Source: Verrucomicrobia bacterium UBA1263
Lineage (GTDB): Bacteria; Verrucomicrobiota; Verrucomicrobiia; Limisphaerales; UBA1412
Length of the DNA: 12,138 nucleotides
Assembly: GCA_002308515.1 (NCBI GenBank)
Contig: DBVN01000079.1
Span: forward strand, 1 to 12,138
Direction of reading: 5' to 3'
Made by a program: the position numbers and the translations under genes. The notes under the pieces are model-generated. The model saw nothing but the letters and a program-made list of their open reading frames with translations. It made no database searches and was not told where the DNA came from. Positions 1 through 6,729 of the stretch are shown here, one piece after another; within the stretch, counting starts at the first letter, position 1, and each line of letters begins with the position of its first letter.

Positions 1-1407
1 CGCCGCGCCATGGGCAAAAAGGATGTCAAGAAAATGCAGAAGATGCGTGTCGAGTTCGTGGAAGGCTGCGCCAAGGTCAACAACATTCCCGAAGCTCGCG
101 CCAATGAGGTCTTTGACCTGCTCGAAAAATTCGCCGGATACGGCTTCAATAAATCCCACGCCGCGGCCTACGCGTTCGTGGCGTACCAGACGGCCTGGCT
201 CAAGGCGCATTATCCCGTGGAATTCCTGGCCGCCATGATGACCAACGATATGGCCTCGCAGGAAAAAGTACTCATCCTCATCAAAGAAGGTGAACTGATG
301 GGGATCCGGACACTGCCGCCGGATGTCAACCAAAGCGATATTTTCTTCACCTCTTCCGAAGACAAAAAATCGGTCCTCTTCGCCCTGTCCGGCATCAAAG
401 GCGTGGGCGAAGCCAGCATCCGCGCGATCGTGGAGGAACGCCGCCGGAACGGTCAGTTCAAATCGCTGTCGGATCTCTGCGAGAGAGTCGGCCCGCAAAA
501 CCTCAACAAGAAAGTGCTGGAAGGTCTCATCTACTCCGGCGCGTGCGACTGTTTCGGCAAGACGCGCTCGTCCCTGATCGCCACGATGGAGCAATCCCTT
601 TCCGAAGCCGCCAACAAGATCAAAGACAAAATGTCCGGTCAGGGCAGTCTGTTCGATATGCTGGCACCGCAGGAACAAACCTCGCTGGCTCCGGAGATCA
701 AACTGCCGGAATATCCGCTCAATGAACGGCTGGCCAAGGAAATGGAACTGCTGGGCTTCTACATCAGCGGCCATCCCATCCTTCCCTACAAAAAAGACTT
801 TGAAAAGCTGACCACTCATACGATCCAATCGCTGAGCGGGGAAAAGAACAAAACCATGGTGCGCGTGGGCGGTCTGGCCGGCAATGTCGCGAAAGGCATT
901 TCCAAGAAAACAGGCAAAGATTATCTGACCTTCACCTTGGAAGATGAGAACGCCAAGATCTCCATCCTCTGCTTTGGCGACGATTCCCGGCACTACGCCA
1001 ACATCGTGAAAAACGGAGAGCCTTACATCGTGACCGGTCAGCTCAACATGGGCGATGAGATCAAGATCTTCCCGGAGAATGTCGCCACTCTGGACGGATT
1101 CCTGCGCGAATCCACCAGACAGGTCCAGCTGCGCCTGATCCGCGAGAAGATCACCACTCAAACACTGGATGACCTGGTCAAACTCCTGAGCAATTTCAAA
1201 GGGAACTGTCCGCTCCTGATCGGGTTCTACTTCCCGGACGGACAATACGCCTGGCTGGAAACAGATGAGACTTTCAGCATCCGTCCCTGCGCGGAACTGA
1301 AAGACGCCGTCAATAATCTCTGCGGCCCCAGGACCTGGAGCGTCCGACTGGAAGTGCCGGACCTGCCCGCGCCCCAGCGCCGCTGGTCCAAACGAAAAGA
1401 AGAATAG
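1..1407 (+). CDS. dnaE: DNA polymerase III alpha subunit, C-terminal part (5' end outside window)
   Basis: This is the catalytic subunit of the replicative DNA polymerase. The frame is open from base 1, so the ATG at position 10 is internal rather than the start. Visible family hallmarks are the stretch MGKKDVKKM followed by FAGYGFNKSHAAAYAFVAYQ and TAWLKAHYPVEFLAAMMTNDM, all diagnostic of bacterial DnaE. Further on come a helix-hairpin-helix segment (GIKGVGEASIRAIVEER, about codons 131-147) and an OB-fold (from about codon 280, VRVGGLAGNVAKGISKKTGK). The final ~100 residues form the usual variable tail. About 468 C-terminal residues are present of a family length near 1150. Fifteen bases after the stop another gene begins behind a good ribosome-binding site, so co-transcription is likely. 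Identification is secure; the N-terminal PHP and palm domains lie outside the window. Confidence 0.97.
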   Translation, partial: RRAMGKKDVKKMQKMRVEFVEGCAKVNNIPEARANEVFDLLEKFAGYGFNKSHAAAYAFVAYQTAWLKAHYPVEFLAAMMTNDMASQEKVLILIKEGELMGIRTLPPDVNQSDIFFTSSEDKKSVLFALSGIKGVGEASIRAIVEERRRNGQFKSLSDLCERVGPQNLNKKVLEGLIYSGACDCFGKTRSSLIATMEQSLSEAANKIKDKMSGQGSLFDMLAPQEQTSLAPEIKLPEYPLNERLAKEMELLGFYISGHPILPYKKDFEKLTTHTIQSLSGEKNKTMVRVGGLAGNVAKGISKKTGKDYLTFTLEDENAKISILCFGDDSRHYANIVKNGEPYIVTGQLNMGDEIKIFPENVATLDGFLRESTRQVQLRLIREKITTQTLDDLVKLLSNFKGNCPLLIGFYFPDGQYAWLETDETFSIRPCAELKDAVNNLCGPRTWSVRLEVPDLPAPQRRWSKRKEE

Positions 1408-1422
1408 AAAGGAGAATACATT

Positions 1423-1794
1423 ATGGATATTGAAGAACTGAGCAAATTCATTGACGAAAAGCTTGTATCTCTCATCAATAAAACTGACTCTAAGGGGGTA
1501 ACCTCTGACTCTAAGGGGGTAACCTCTGAAGATCCTATAGAGGAAAAACTTCTTGAAATCGTCGCTCCTTTGAAAATATATAAACGGATCCCCAGAAGAG
1601 TGATGGAGACATTCATCCTGGAGCTCTGTTCTGTGTGTTATTTGAGTTTGGAGAAAATGTCTCAACTTCTCCAGCGTGATCCCAAAAAATTGAGGGACAA
1701 CTTTATCACTCCCCTTTGCCGTCAGGGAATGCTGGAAAGGAAATATCCGGAACCCAACCACCCCAAACAAGAATATAAAACTTCAGACACCTGA
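1423..1794 (+). CDS. Small winged-helix-like protein of unknown function
   Basis: A 123-residue protein starting at an ATG 15 bases after dnaE, with a clear AAAGGAG ribosome-binding site at 1408-1414. The N-terminal third is acidic and helical (MDIEELSKFIDEKLVSLI) and is followed by a perfect tandem heptad DSKGVTS-DSKGVTS. The C-terminal half (about residues 60-118: ILELCSVCYLSLEKMSQLL, then RDPKKLRDNFITPLCRQGML, ending ERKYPEPNHPKQEYKT) resembles the winged-helix segment found at the C-terminus of some larger bacterial proteins such as AAA_4/RecG-like regulators. In those proteins a 'LT..LA.LL.R....LR..YL.PL...G.L...YP..P.HP.Q.Y.T' pattern recurs. A DNA-binding role is therefore possible, but the protein may also be a free-standing remnant of a larger one. 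No enzymatic motif is visible. Confidence 0.75.
   Translation: MDIEELSKFIDEKLVSLINKTDSKGVTSDSKGVTSEDPIEEKLLEIVAPLKIYKRIPRRVMETFILELCSVCYLSLEKMSQLLQRDPKKLRDNFITPLCRQGMLERKYPEPNHPKQEYKTSDT
1486..1527 (+). repeat. Perfect 21-bp tandem duplication in a coding region
   Basis: Two identical 21-bp units (1486-1506 and 1507-1527) sit head to tail and in frame, each encoding DSKGVTS. They lie in the linker between the N-terminal helix and the winged-helix-like domain of the surrounding gene. Perfect identity points to a recent slippage or duplication event. Confidence 0.95.
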
Positions 1795-1803
1795 CATAAA
1801 AAC

Positions 1804-2721
1804 ATGGAAGACGAACCCAAAGTCTATAAAGAACCACCGCCGCCCCAAAGCCCATTCAAATGGTATATGGCAAACTGGAAGAATCCGTTGATTCCTCCGG
1901 CCGCTTTCTTTCTAGCCATTTTAGTCAGTCTGATTGTCATATTGCCATTGGGCATTGCTGGCGCCACGGTAGAGATTTTCTTGTTGTTCCCCATTCTCTG
2001 CGCTGTTTTGGGATTTCTTTCATTATTGCTGGCATTCATCACCGGGATCATACAGCTCTTCAAAAAACATCGGGAAATAGCAAGTTCTATTCTTGGTGGA
2101 ACTTTTTTTCTCTTTTCACTCTATTTCGCCTTATTTCTCATACTTAGAGATGCGGGTCCGCATCCGCGTAAAGACCATTTTGCGGATAATTTAAAACTTC
2201 CCAAGGATACAGAGCTGTTCATACCGGTTGGAATCGGTGTTGAAAAGGATGACGTTTCACCACAAAGGGACGATCTTTTTCTCTATGAAATGGACATAAA
2301 TGTCACAGTGGAAAGTGATGAATTTTATGATGAAATACGTCGCCAATATGATGAGTCACACGGCGTAGCTTACAAGGCCGATATCTGGTGCAATCCGGGT
2401 GAAGCCGGCTCGATCTACTTGAAAGCCTTTGAAATTACCCATGAAACACCCCTGACACGTTCACTCATCTATTTCTATTTTGGTGATGATGAAAAGGGAT
2501 ATTTTATAGGAGATCTGGAAGAACATACAACGATCCAGGCACAGTATTCTAAAAATCCTGAAGAACTCTTTTGCAACACAACAAAAGCCTTTTGTATTCC
2601 AGAAGGAGAACCGGGACAATTCTACGGCGTGCGTTTTGAAGTCTGGTTCAGACCCTATTCCAGAGAACCTGAACGCAAACTCTTCGAGAAAAATTTTAAA
2701 ATCCAAGGCTGCAAGTCATAA
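1804..2721 (+). CDS. Three-helix membrane protein with large C-terminal domain, unknown function
   Basis: A 305-residue protein beginning 9 bases after the preceding stop, with no strong ribosome-binding site. A proline-rich cytoplasmic tail (MEDEPKVYKEPPPPQSPFKW) is followed by three hydrophobic segments: about residues 30-52 (PLIPPAAFFLAILVSLIVIL), 57-85 (VEIFLLFPILCAVLGF onward) and 94-114 (SSILGGTFFLFSLYFALFLI). There is a short basic turn (FKKHREI) between the second and third. The last ~190 residues (from RDAGPHPRKDHF) are soluble, rich in aromatic and charged residues, and contain a single cysteine pair region (CNTTKAFC) near residue 257-264. No signal peptide, lipobox or catalytic motif is seen. 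The next ORF is a truncated paralogue of its N-terminal part, so these appear to be a small local family. I do not recognise it. Confidence 0.8.
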   Translation: MEDEPKVYKEPPPPQSPFKWYMANWKNPLIPPAAFFLAILVSLIVILPLGIAGATVEIFLLFPILCAVLGFLSLLLAFITGIIQLFKKHREIASSILGGTFFLFSLYFALFLILRDAGPHPRKDHFADNLKLPKDTELFIPVGIGVEKDDVSPQRDDLFLYEMDINVTVESDEFYDEIRRQYDESHGVAYKADIWCNPGEAGSIYLKAFEITHETPLTRSLIYFYFGDDEKGYFIGDLEEHTTIQAQYSKNPEELFCNTTKAFCIPEGEPGQFYGVRFEVWFRPYSREPERKLFEKNFKIQGCKS

Positions 2722-2723
2722 AT

Positions 2724-3070
2724 ATGGAAAACGAACCCAAAGATCCAATCCCTTTCAAATTCATTGAACCCTTCTGCAAGTGGTGTATCCCCAAATGGTG
2801 GCATCCACTGGTTCCTCTTGCCATATTACTCAGTGTCTGGCTATTAACAGGACAATCTTTTGCTACTATATTCAGATAGGAGGATGGACCTCTTTAGACT
2901 TTCTCTTCATTCTCACTTTCTTCGTTATCCTTTTTACAGCTTTCATTCATTTCCTCCGTGCAAAGCGCTGGCTGGATTTTTGTTTGCTTTTCCTTACAAG
3001 CATTATTCTTGTATGTGTTTTTCTATTTCTAGCTCTACAGATTGCATTTGCTCATGGTGCTTGTTTCTAA
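2724..3070 (+). pseudogene. Frameshifted short paralogue of the upstream membrane protein
   Basis: An ATG two bases after the previous stop opens a 51-codon frame (2724-2879) starting MENEPKDPIPFKF. This aligns with the MEDEPK...PFKW start of the upstream protein and runs into a first hydrophobic segment (HPLVPLAILLSVWLLTG). It then stops at a TAG at 2877. The continuation is in the -1 frame: GGWTSLDFLFILTFFVILF, then AFIHFLRAKRWLDFCLLF and two more hydrophobic stretches, ending at 3070. Joined, the two pieces give about 115 residues with the same layout as the neighbour's membrane domain (tail, helix, helix, basic loop, helix) but no soluble domain. The likely cause is a one-base indel near 2855-2876. 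No canonical slippery heptamer is visible there, so a broken gene or an assembly error is preferred over programmed frameshifting. Confidence 0.6.
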
Positions 3071-3156
3071 ATTCTGAAAAAGACAGGAGAGAAAAAAAAT
3101 TTGGGGCGTATTATTATTTTTTCTAATACACATTTCATTTTTTTCTAATTTTTTTA

Positions 3157-3185
3157 TTGCATCATCTTTTCTTATTCTTTAAAAT
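3157..3185 (+). promoter_or_regulatory. Candidate sigma-70-type promoter of gdhA
   Basis: TTGCAT (3157-3162) and TAAAAT (3180-3185) are separated by 17 bases in an otherwise T-rich spacer. This would place the transcript start near 3192 and give a ~70-base leader. The same TTGC-type -35 recurs in other spacers of this window. Confidence 0.5.
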
Positions 3186-3260
3186 AGTTTCGCTTTGAGT
3201 GTGCGGCTCATGGCGTTCATCCTGAACTCCGGCCTCACTGAAGTGTGTCAATAGAAAAAG

Positions 3261-4604
3261 ATGAATACTTACATTCAAGAGACCATCAACCTGGTCAGCA
3301 AGAGAAATCCCAATGAGCCTGAATTTTTGCAGGCTGTCACTGAAGTCCTGGGCACCATTGCCCCGGTTATCGAACGCCATAAAAAGTATCAGGAATACTC
3401 CATCCTGGAGCGTATCACTGAGCCTGAGCGTCAAATCATTTTCCGAGTCCCCTGGGTGGACGATAAAGGCAAGATCCAGGTCAACCGCGGTTTCCGTTTC
3501 CAATTCAACAGCGCTATTGGACCCTACAAAGGCGGTCTCCGTTTCCATCCCACCGTCTGCGCCAGTGTGCTGAAATTCCTCGGCTTCGAGCAGATCTTCA
3601 AAAACGCTCTGACCACCCTGCCTATGGGCGGCGGCAAAGGCGGTTCCGATTTCGACCCCAAGGGCAAGTCTGACGCGGAAGTCATGCGTTTCTGCCAATC
3701 CTTTATGACGGAACTCTTCCGCCATATCGGTCCCGACACAGACGTACCGGCCGGTGATATCGGCGTGGGCGGCCGTGAGATCGGTTTCCTGTTCGGCCAA
3801 TACAAGAGACTGGCCAACGAATTCAGCGGCGTGCTGACCGGCAAAGGTCTCCAGTGGGGCGGCTCTCTGATCCGTCCGGAAGCGACCGGTTACGGCAATG
3901 TGTACTTTGCCGCCGAAATGCTCAAGACCAAAGACCAGGACTTCAAAGGCAAGACCTGTGTCGTCTCCGGTTCCGGCAACGTGGCTCAATACACTGTTGA
4001 GAAACTCAACCAGCTGGGTGCCAAGGTCCTCACCATGAGTGACTCCAATGGCTATGTGTACGACAAAGACGGCATCACCCAGGAAAAACTGGAATGGGTC
4101 AAGGATCTCAAGAATGTCAAACGCGGCCGCATCAGCGAATACGCGAAACAATTCCCCACCGCGGAATATCACGCCAACGAACGTCCGTGGCACGTGCCCG
4201 CTCAGTGCGCGTTCCCCAGCGCCACTCAGAACGAGATCAACGAGGAACAGGCCCAGGCTCTTGTCAAGAACGGCTGCATAATGGTCAGCGAAGGTGCCAA
4301 CATGCCCTCCACGCTGGAAGCCATCAAGACCTTCCAGAGCGCCAAGATCCTCTTTGGACCTGCCAAGGCGGCCAATGCCGGCGGTGTAGCCACATCCGGT
4401 CTGGAAATGAGCCAGAACAGCATCCGTCTCTCCTGGACACGCGAGGAAGTCAACGAGCGTCTGCACAACATCATGAAGAACATTCATGCCAACGCTTACA
4501 ACACCTCCATCGAATACGGTGACAAGGGCAACTACCTGATGGGTGCCAATATCGCCGCCTTCATCAAGGTCGCTGACTCCATGATCGCCCAGGGTGTGGT
4601 GTAA
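3261..4604 (+). CDS. gdhA: NADP-type glutamate dehydrogenase
   Basis: Cytosolic enzyme interconverting 2-oxoglutarate plus ammonium and L-glutamate; in this family the direction is usually ammonium assimilation with NADPH. At 447 residues it has the normal length of the hexameric bacterial enzyme. Visible motifs are GPYKGGLRFHP (residues 88-97, substrate lysine K90), PMGGGKGGSDFDPKGKSD with the catalytic lysine K126, PAGDIGVGGREIGF with D166, the Rossmann nucleotide-binding GSGNVA (237-242), and NAGGVATSGLEMSQNS near the C-terminus. The SDS sequence at the end of the second Rossmann strand fits NADP use. The start is preceded only by a weak purine run (AGAAAAAG). It has its own promoter candidate upstream and a strong terminator downstream, so it is probably monocistronic. 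A long antisense frame over it is a codon-bias shadow. Confidence 0.97.
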   Translation: MNTYIQETINLVSKRNPNEPEFLQAVTEVLGTIAPVIERHKKYQEYSILERITEPERQIIFRVPWVDDKGKIQVNRGFRFQFNSAIGPYKGGLRFHPTVCASVLKFLGFEQIFKNALTTLPMGGGKGGSDFDPKGKSDAEVMRFCQSFMTELFRHIGPDTDVPAGDIGVGGREIGFLFGQYKRLANEFSGVLTGKGLQWGGSLIRPEATGYGNVYFAAEMLKTKDQDFKGKTCVVSGSGNVAQYTVEKLNQLGAKVLTMSDSNGYVYDKDGITQEKLEWVKDLKNVKRGRISEYAKQFPTAEYHANERPWHVPAQCAFPSATQNEINEEQAQALVKNGCIMVSEGANMPSTLEAIKTFQSAKILFGPAKAANAGGVATSGLEMSQNSIRLSWTREEVNERLHNIMKNIHANAYNTSIEYGDKGNYLMGANIAAFIKVADSMIAQGVV

Positions 4605-4614
4605 AAAATTTCAT

Positions 4615-4631
4615 CTAAGCTCCTTGCTTAG
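4615..4631 (+). other. Small hairpin after gdhA
   Basis: CTAAGC-tcctt-GCTTAG forms a six-base-pair stem just after the gdhA stop and before the main terminator. It may protect the mRNA 3' end; no U-tract follows it. Confidence 0.4.
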
Positions 4632-4635
4632 AATC

Positions 4636-4667
4636 AAAAAGAGGAACGGTCCGTCGCTCCTCTTTTT
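4636..4667 (+). terminator. Factor-independent terminator of gdhA
   Basis: AAAAAGAGGA (4636-4645) pairs with TCCTCTTTTT (4658-4667) around a 12-base loop, and further T's follow. The symmetric A and T runs could also serve transcription from the other side, but no minus-strand gene ends here. Confidence 0.85.
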
Positions 4668-4799
4668 TTATTTGGAGAGGAAGTGAAAAAACAGCTCAAA
4701 CTGTACTTGTCATCCAAAGAAATATCTGGTAGATTGCCTTTGCTGATCCACCGGAGCTGTGCTTCGGGGGTAAATGAAAGTCACTCAATAGGATAAAAT

Positions 4800-5636
4800 T
4801 TGACTAAAAAAGATAAAGATCCGCTGTCAAAGTACGAAGCCATCTTGAGAGATGCGCGTATGATGGATGACTTTTTCATGAAAAAAGTCTTTGAGGATAA
4901 TAAACCGGCGGTACAGCTCGTGCTGAACATCCTGCTGGATCGGGAAGATCTGATCGTGGAAAACTTCACCACCAGCAAAGAGTATAAAAATATCAAAGGG
5001 CATTCCGTCTGTCTGGATGTCTTTGCCAACGATAAAGACGGCAATCACTATGATATCGAGATACAGCGTGATAACAAGGGCGCAGATCCCAAACGGGCTC
5101 GTTTCCACGCCAGCATGATGGATACAGAAATGCTGGAAAAAGGAAAAGATTTCAGCTGTTTGAAAAAGAACTATGTCATTTTTATCATGGAAGAGGACAT
5201 ATTCAAACAGGGCGATCCGATCTATTCTGTAGAACGAGTTTTTGCGAAAACCGGGAAACCTTTTGGGGATGAAAGCTATATCCTTTATGTCAACGGAACC
5301 TATCGGGGAAACGATAAACTGGGCCGGTTGCTCCACGATATGTTCGCTACCGATCCAAAGGAAATGTTCTACCCGGAACTGGCCGGGCGAGCTGATTATT
5401 TAAAGAACAAACAGAAAGGGAAAACTAATATGTGTAAAGCATTACAAGACCTCATTATTGAAGAACGTGAAGAAAGTCTTCAAAAAGGCCGTCAAGAAGA
5501 GCGTCAAGAAGGAATCAAAACCTTGATTGAAGTTTGTCAGGAGTTAGGGCAAACGGATGAACAAATCATCGAAAAGGTTTCGAGGAAATATCACCTCTCT
5601 AAAGTAGAGGCTGCCAAGTACGTTTACGCTGTGTAA
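4800..5636 (+). CDS. Rpn family PD-(D/E)XK nuclease / putative transposase
   Basis: A 278-residue member of the Rpn (recombination-promoting nuclease, PDDEXK_2) family; relatives cut DNA and some act in phage defence. The TTG start follows AGGA with suitable spacing; the next in-frame ATG would remove 20 residues of the conserved N-terminus. The core shows the family's order: MMDDFFMKKVFEDN near the start, then CLDVFANDKDGNHYDIEIQ with the catalytic aspartate D73 and the E87-I-Q89 pair. Towards the end comes the charged, repeat-prone segment LQKGRQEERQEGIK and a helix-turn-like tail (TDEQIIEKVSRKYHLSKVEA). Residue 211 is an internal Met followed by Cys, preceded by AAAGGG nine bases upstream. 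In studied Rpn genes an internal start gives a small protein that restrains the full-length nuclease. The 209 bases from that Met are duplicated immediately downstream. Confidence 0.88.
   Translation: MTKKDKDPLSKYEAILRDARMMDDFFMKKVFEDNKPAVQLVLNILLDREDLIVENFTTSKEYKNIKGHSVCLDVFANDKDGNHYDIEIQRDNKGADPKRARFHASMMDTEMLEKGKDFSCLKKNYVIFIMEEDIFKQGDPIYSVERVFAKTGKPFGDESYILYVNGTYRGNDKLGRLLHDMFATDPKEMFYPELAGRADYLKNKQKGKTNMCKALQDLIIEEREESLQKGRQEERQEGIKTLIEVCQELGQTDEQIIEKVSRKYHLSKVEAAKYVYAV
5415..5432 (+). promoter_or_regulatory. Candidate internal ribosome-binding site and start inside the rpn gene
   Basis: AAAGGG (5415-5420) lies nine bases before an in-frame ATG (5430-5432) at codon 211. Initiation here would give a 68-residue C-terminal protein. 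The duplication boundary falls on exactly this ATG, which supports its being a functional start; this is inference without expression data. Confidence 0.45.
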
Positions 5637-5847
5637 AAATGTGCAAAGCATTACAAGACCTCATTATTGAAGAACGTGAAGAAAGTCTTCAAGAAGGTCT
5701 TCAAAAAGGTCTTCAAAAAGGAATCAAAGCCTTGATTGAAGTTTGCCAGGAATTAGGGCAAACGGATGAACAAATCATCGAAAAGGTTTCAAGGAAATAT
5801 CACCTCTCTAAAGCAGAGGCTGCCAAGTACGTTTACGCTGTGTAGAT
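5430..5847 (+). repeat. 209-bp tandem duplication of the rpn 3' end
   Basis: Copy one is 5430-5638 and copy two 5639-5847. They match along their length except for scattered substitutions and the 12-bp-repeat segment (roughly 5478-5515 and 5687-5724). The unit runs from the internal ATG to just past the stop codon, so the second copy is a complete ORF. Confidence 0.92.
5639..5845 (+). CDS. Free-standing duplicate of the Rpn C-terminal domain (possible RpnS-like small protein)
   Basis: A 68-codon ORF starting two bases after the rpn stop. It begins MCKALQDLIIEEREESLQ and is the same length as residues 211-278 of the upstream nuclease, with 60 of 68 residues identical. Six of the eight changes fall in the short-repeat stretch, here LQEGLQKGLQKGIK built from a 12-bp tandem repeat. 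It has no nuclease motif, only the predicted coiled/helix-turn tail. No Shine-Dalgarno site precedes it, so translation would depend on coupling to the upstream gene's termination. It could be an independent inhibitor of the nuclease, by analogy with small Rpn proteins made from internal starts, or simply debris of a tandem duplication. Confidence 0.6.
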   Translation: MCKALQDLIIEEREESLQEGLQKGLQKGIKALIEVCQELGQTDEQIIEKVSRKYHLSKAEAAKYVYAV

Positions 5848-5863
5848 AAGCATACACTGATTT

Positions 5864-5880
5864 AAAAATTCAAAATTTTT
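5864..5880 (+). terminator. Weak A/T-only hairpin after the rpn locus
   Basis: AAAAATT and AATTTTT pair around a three-base loop, with one more T following. It is the only terminator-like structure directly after the ORF at 5639-5845, but its stem has no G-C pairs. Confidence 0.3.
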
Positions 5881-5919
5881 TAAAAATCAAAATAATATCC
5901 TTAACAACAAGGAGTTATT

Positions 5920-6079
5920 GTAGAGACGCGCGACCGCGCGTCTCATTCTGAAAACCCGGAGGGGTTTCAGAATAAATCCCACCGGGATTTCCTAACGCAG
6001 AATACCAAAACCACCATCTGAATTTTACAGGGAAACGCGCTGTCGCGCGTTTTGAGACGCGAGAATCTCGCGTCTCTAC
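5920..6079. repeat. 160-bp palindromic repeat element with GTAGAGACGCG terminal inverted repeats
   Basis: The ends are perfect 11-bp inverted repeats (5920-5930 and 6069-6079). Inside are five successive hairpins: GAGACGCGCG/CGCGCGTCTC (5923-5944), ATTCTGAAA..CCC with GGGGTTTCAGAAT (5945-5973), AAATCCC/GGGATTT (5974-5990), AAACGCGC/GCGCGTTT (6033-6052) and GAGACGCGAGA/TCTCGCGTCTC (6054-6076). There is no ORF in it and no obvious target-site duplication. Short 'gtagagacgcg' palindromes are, from memory, widespread interspersed repeats in cyanobacteria and other phyla. This looks like a non-autonomous, MITE- or REP-like element. The rest of the gene-free stretch 5846-6181 holds only the A/T hairpin and the next gene's terminator. 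Confidence 0.7.
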
Positions 6080-6112
6080 GGAACACATTGATTTTGAATG
6101 ACTTTGTAAATC

Positions 6113-6145
6113 AAAAACGCCGTCCTCTTTTCAGAGAACGGCGTT
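6113..6145 (-). terminator. Factor-independent terminator of the PEP-CTERM gene
   Basis: Read on the minus strand, AACGCCGT-t-CTCT, a short loop, AGAG-g-ACGGCGTT, then a run of T's. It sits about 36 bases beyond the stop of the minus-strand gene ending at 6182 and is the strongest terminator on that strand. Confidence 0.88.
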
Positions 6146-6181
6146 GAAATTACCTAACTAATTTCGTTTCAGTCGGGTGAA

Positions 6182-6691
6182 TTAGTCACGACGACGGAAA
6201 ACGAGCAGGCTGCTCAGACCGAGGATACCGAGAGCGATTGTGGTCGGCTCGGGAACGATGTATTCCACGGTGAAAGCATCATAAGTCAGATTGTCAGGAA
6301 TGGTCGGAGTCCCCGAGGCCGGATTCGGATCACCAGTTGTATAGGAGAATGCAGCAGATTCACCAATATACAGAGGATCGGCAGGATTAATGGCCTGGAT
6401 TGTCAGATCACTCACCTCAACACCGGCAGGAAGTGAAGTGGCAACAATACCACCTTTCAACTTACCAGTCTTCTTCCCCGATTTAGTCTCATTGAAAGCC
6501 TCAGAAGCAATGATACTTCCTTGATACATGAGGTTGGCTGTGATTTCATTACCAACTTCTGACCCAGCGAGAGCACCACAGGTGTCACCGTATTTCACAA
6601 TAGCAGTGTCATTATACATTTTGACTGTGCCCTGAGCATACATTGTTGTAGCAGCAGCGACTGCTAACGCAGCAATAATCAGTTTCTTCAT
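6182..6691 (-). CDS. PEP-CTERM sorting-signal secreted protein
   Basis: A 169-residue exported protein. It has a typical signal peptide (MKKLIIAALAVAAATTMYA, cleavage before Q20) and at the C-terminus the PEP-CTERM tripartite sorting signal: VPEP, a hydrophobic span TTIALGILGLSSLLVF, and RRRD. Proteins with this tail are processed by an exosortase (EpsH family) and delivered to the cell surface or exopolysaccharide; no exosortase gene is in the window. The body between is low in charge and Thr/Ala/Gly rich, with no recognised domain. The start ATG is preceded by an A/T-rich leader without a Shine-Dalgarno site. It lies 38 bases after another secreted-protein gene on the same strand with no terminator between, so the two are probably one transcript. 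Confidence 0.88.
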   Translation of the reverse strand: MKKLIIAALAVAAATTMYAQGTVKMYNDTAIVKYGDTCGALAGSEVGNEITANLMYQGSIIASEAFNETKSGKKTGKLKGGIVATSLPAGVEVSDLTIQAINPADPLYIGESAAFSYTTGDPNPASGTPTIPDNLTYDAFTVEYIVPEPTTIALGILGLSSLLVFRRRD

Positions 6692-6729
6692 AATTTTAAT
6701 TCTTATATTTATTGTTTACCGTACCAAAA

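Noticed and set aside
2855..2876. Programmed -1 ribosomal frameshift site
   Set aside because: No X-XXY-YYZ slippery heptamer or strong downstream structure at the junction; an indel is simpler.
2860..3126. 88-codon plus-strand ORF beginning in the middle of the broken membrane gene
   Set aside because: It is in a different frame from the hydrophobic helices, and its composition is not protein-like.
3162..4487. 441-codon minus-strand ORF opposite gdhA
   Set aside because: It is a codon-bias shadow of a certain glutamate dehydrogenase gene; its translation is low in structure and has no recognisable motif.
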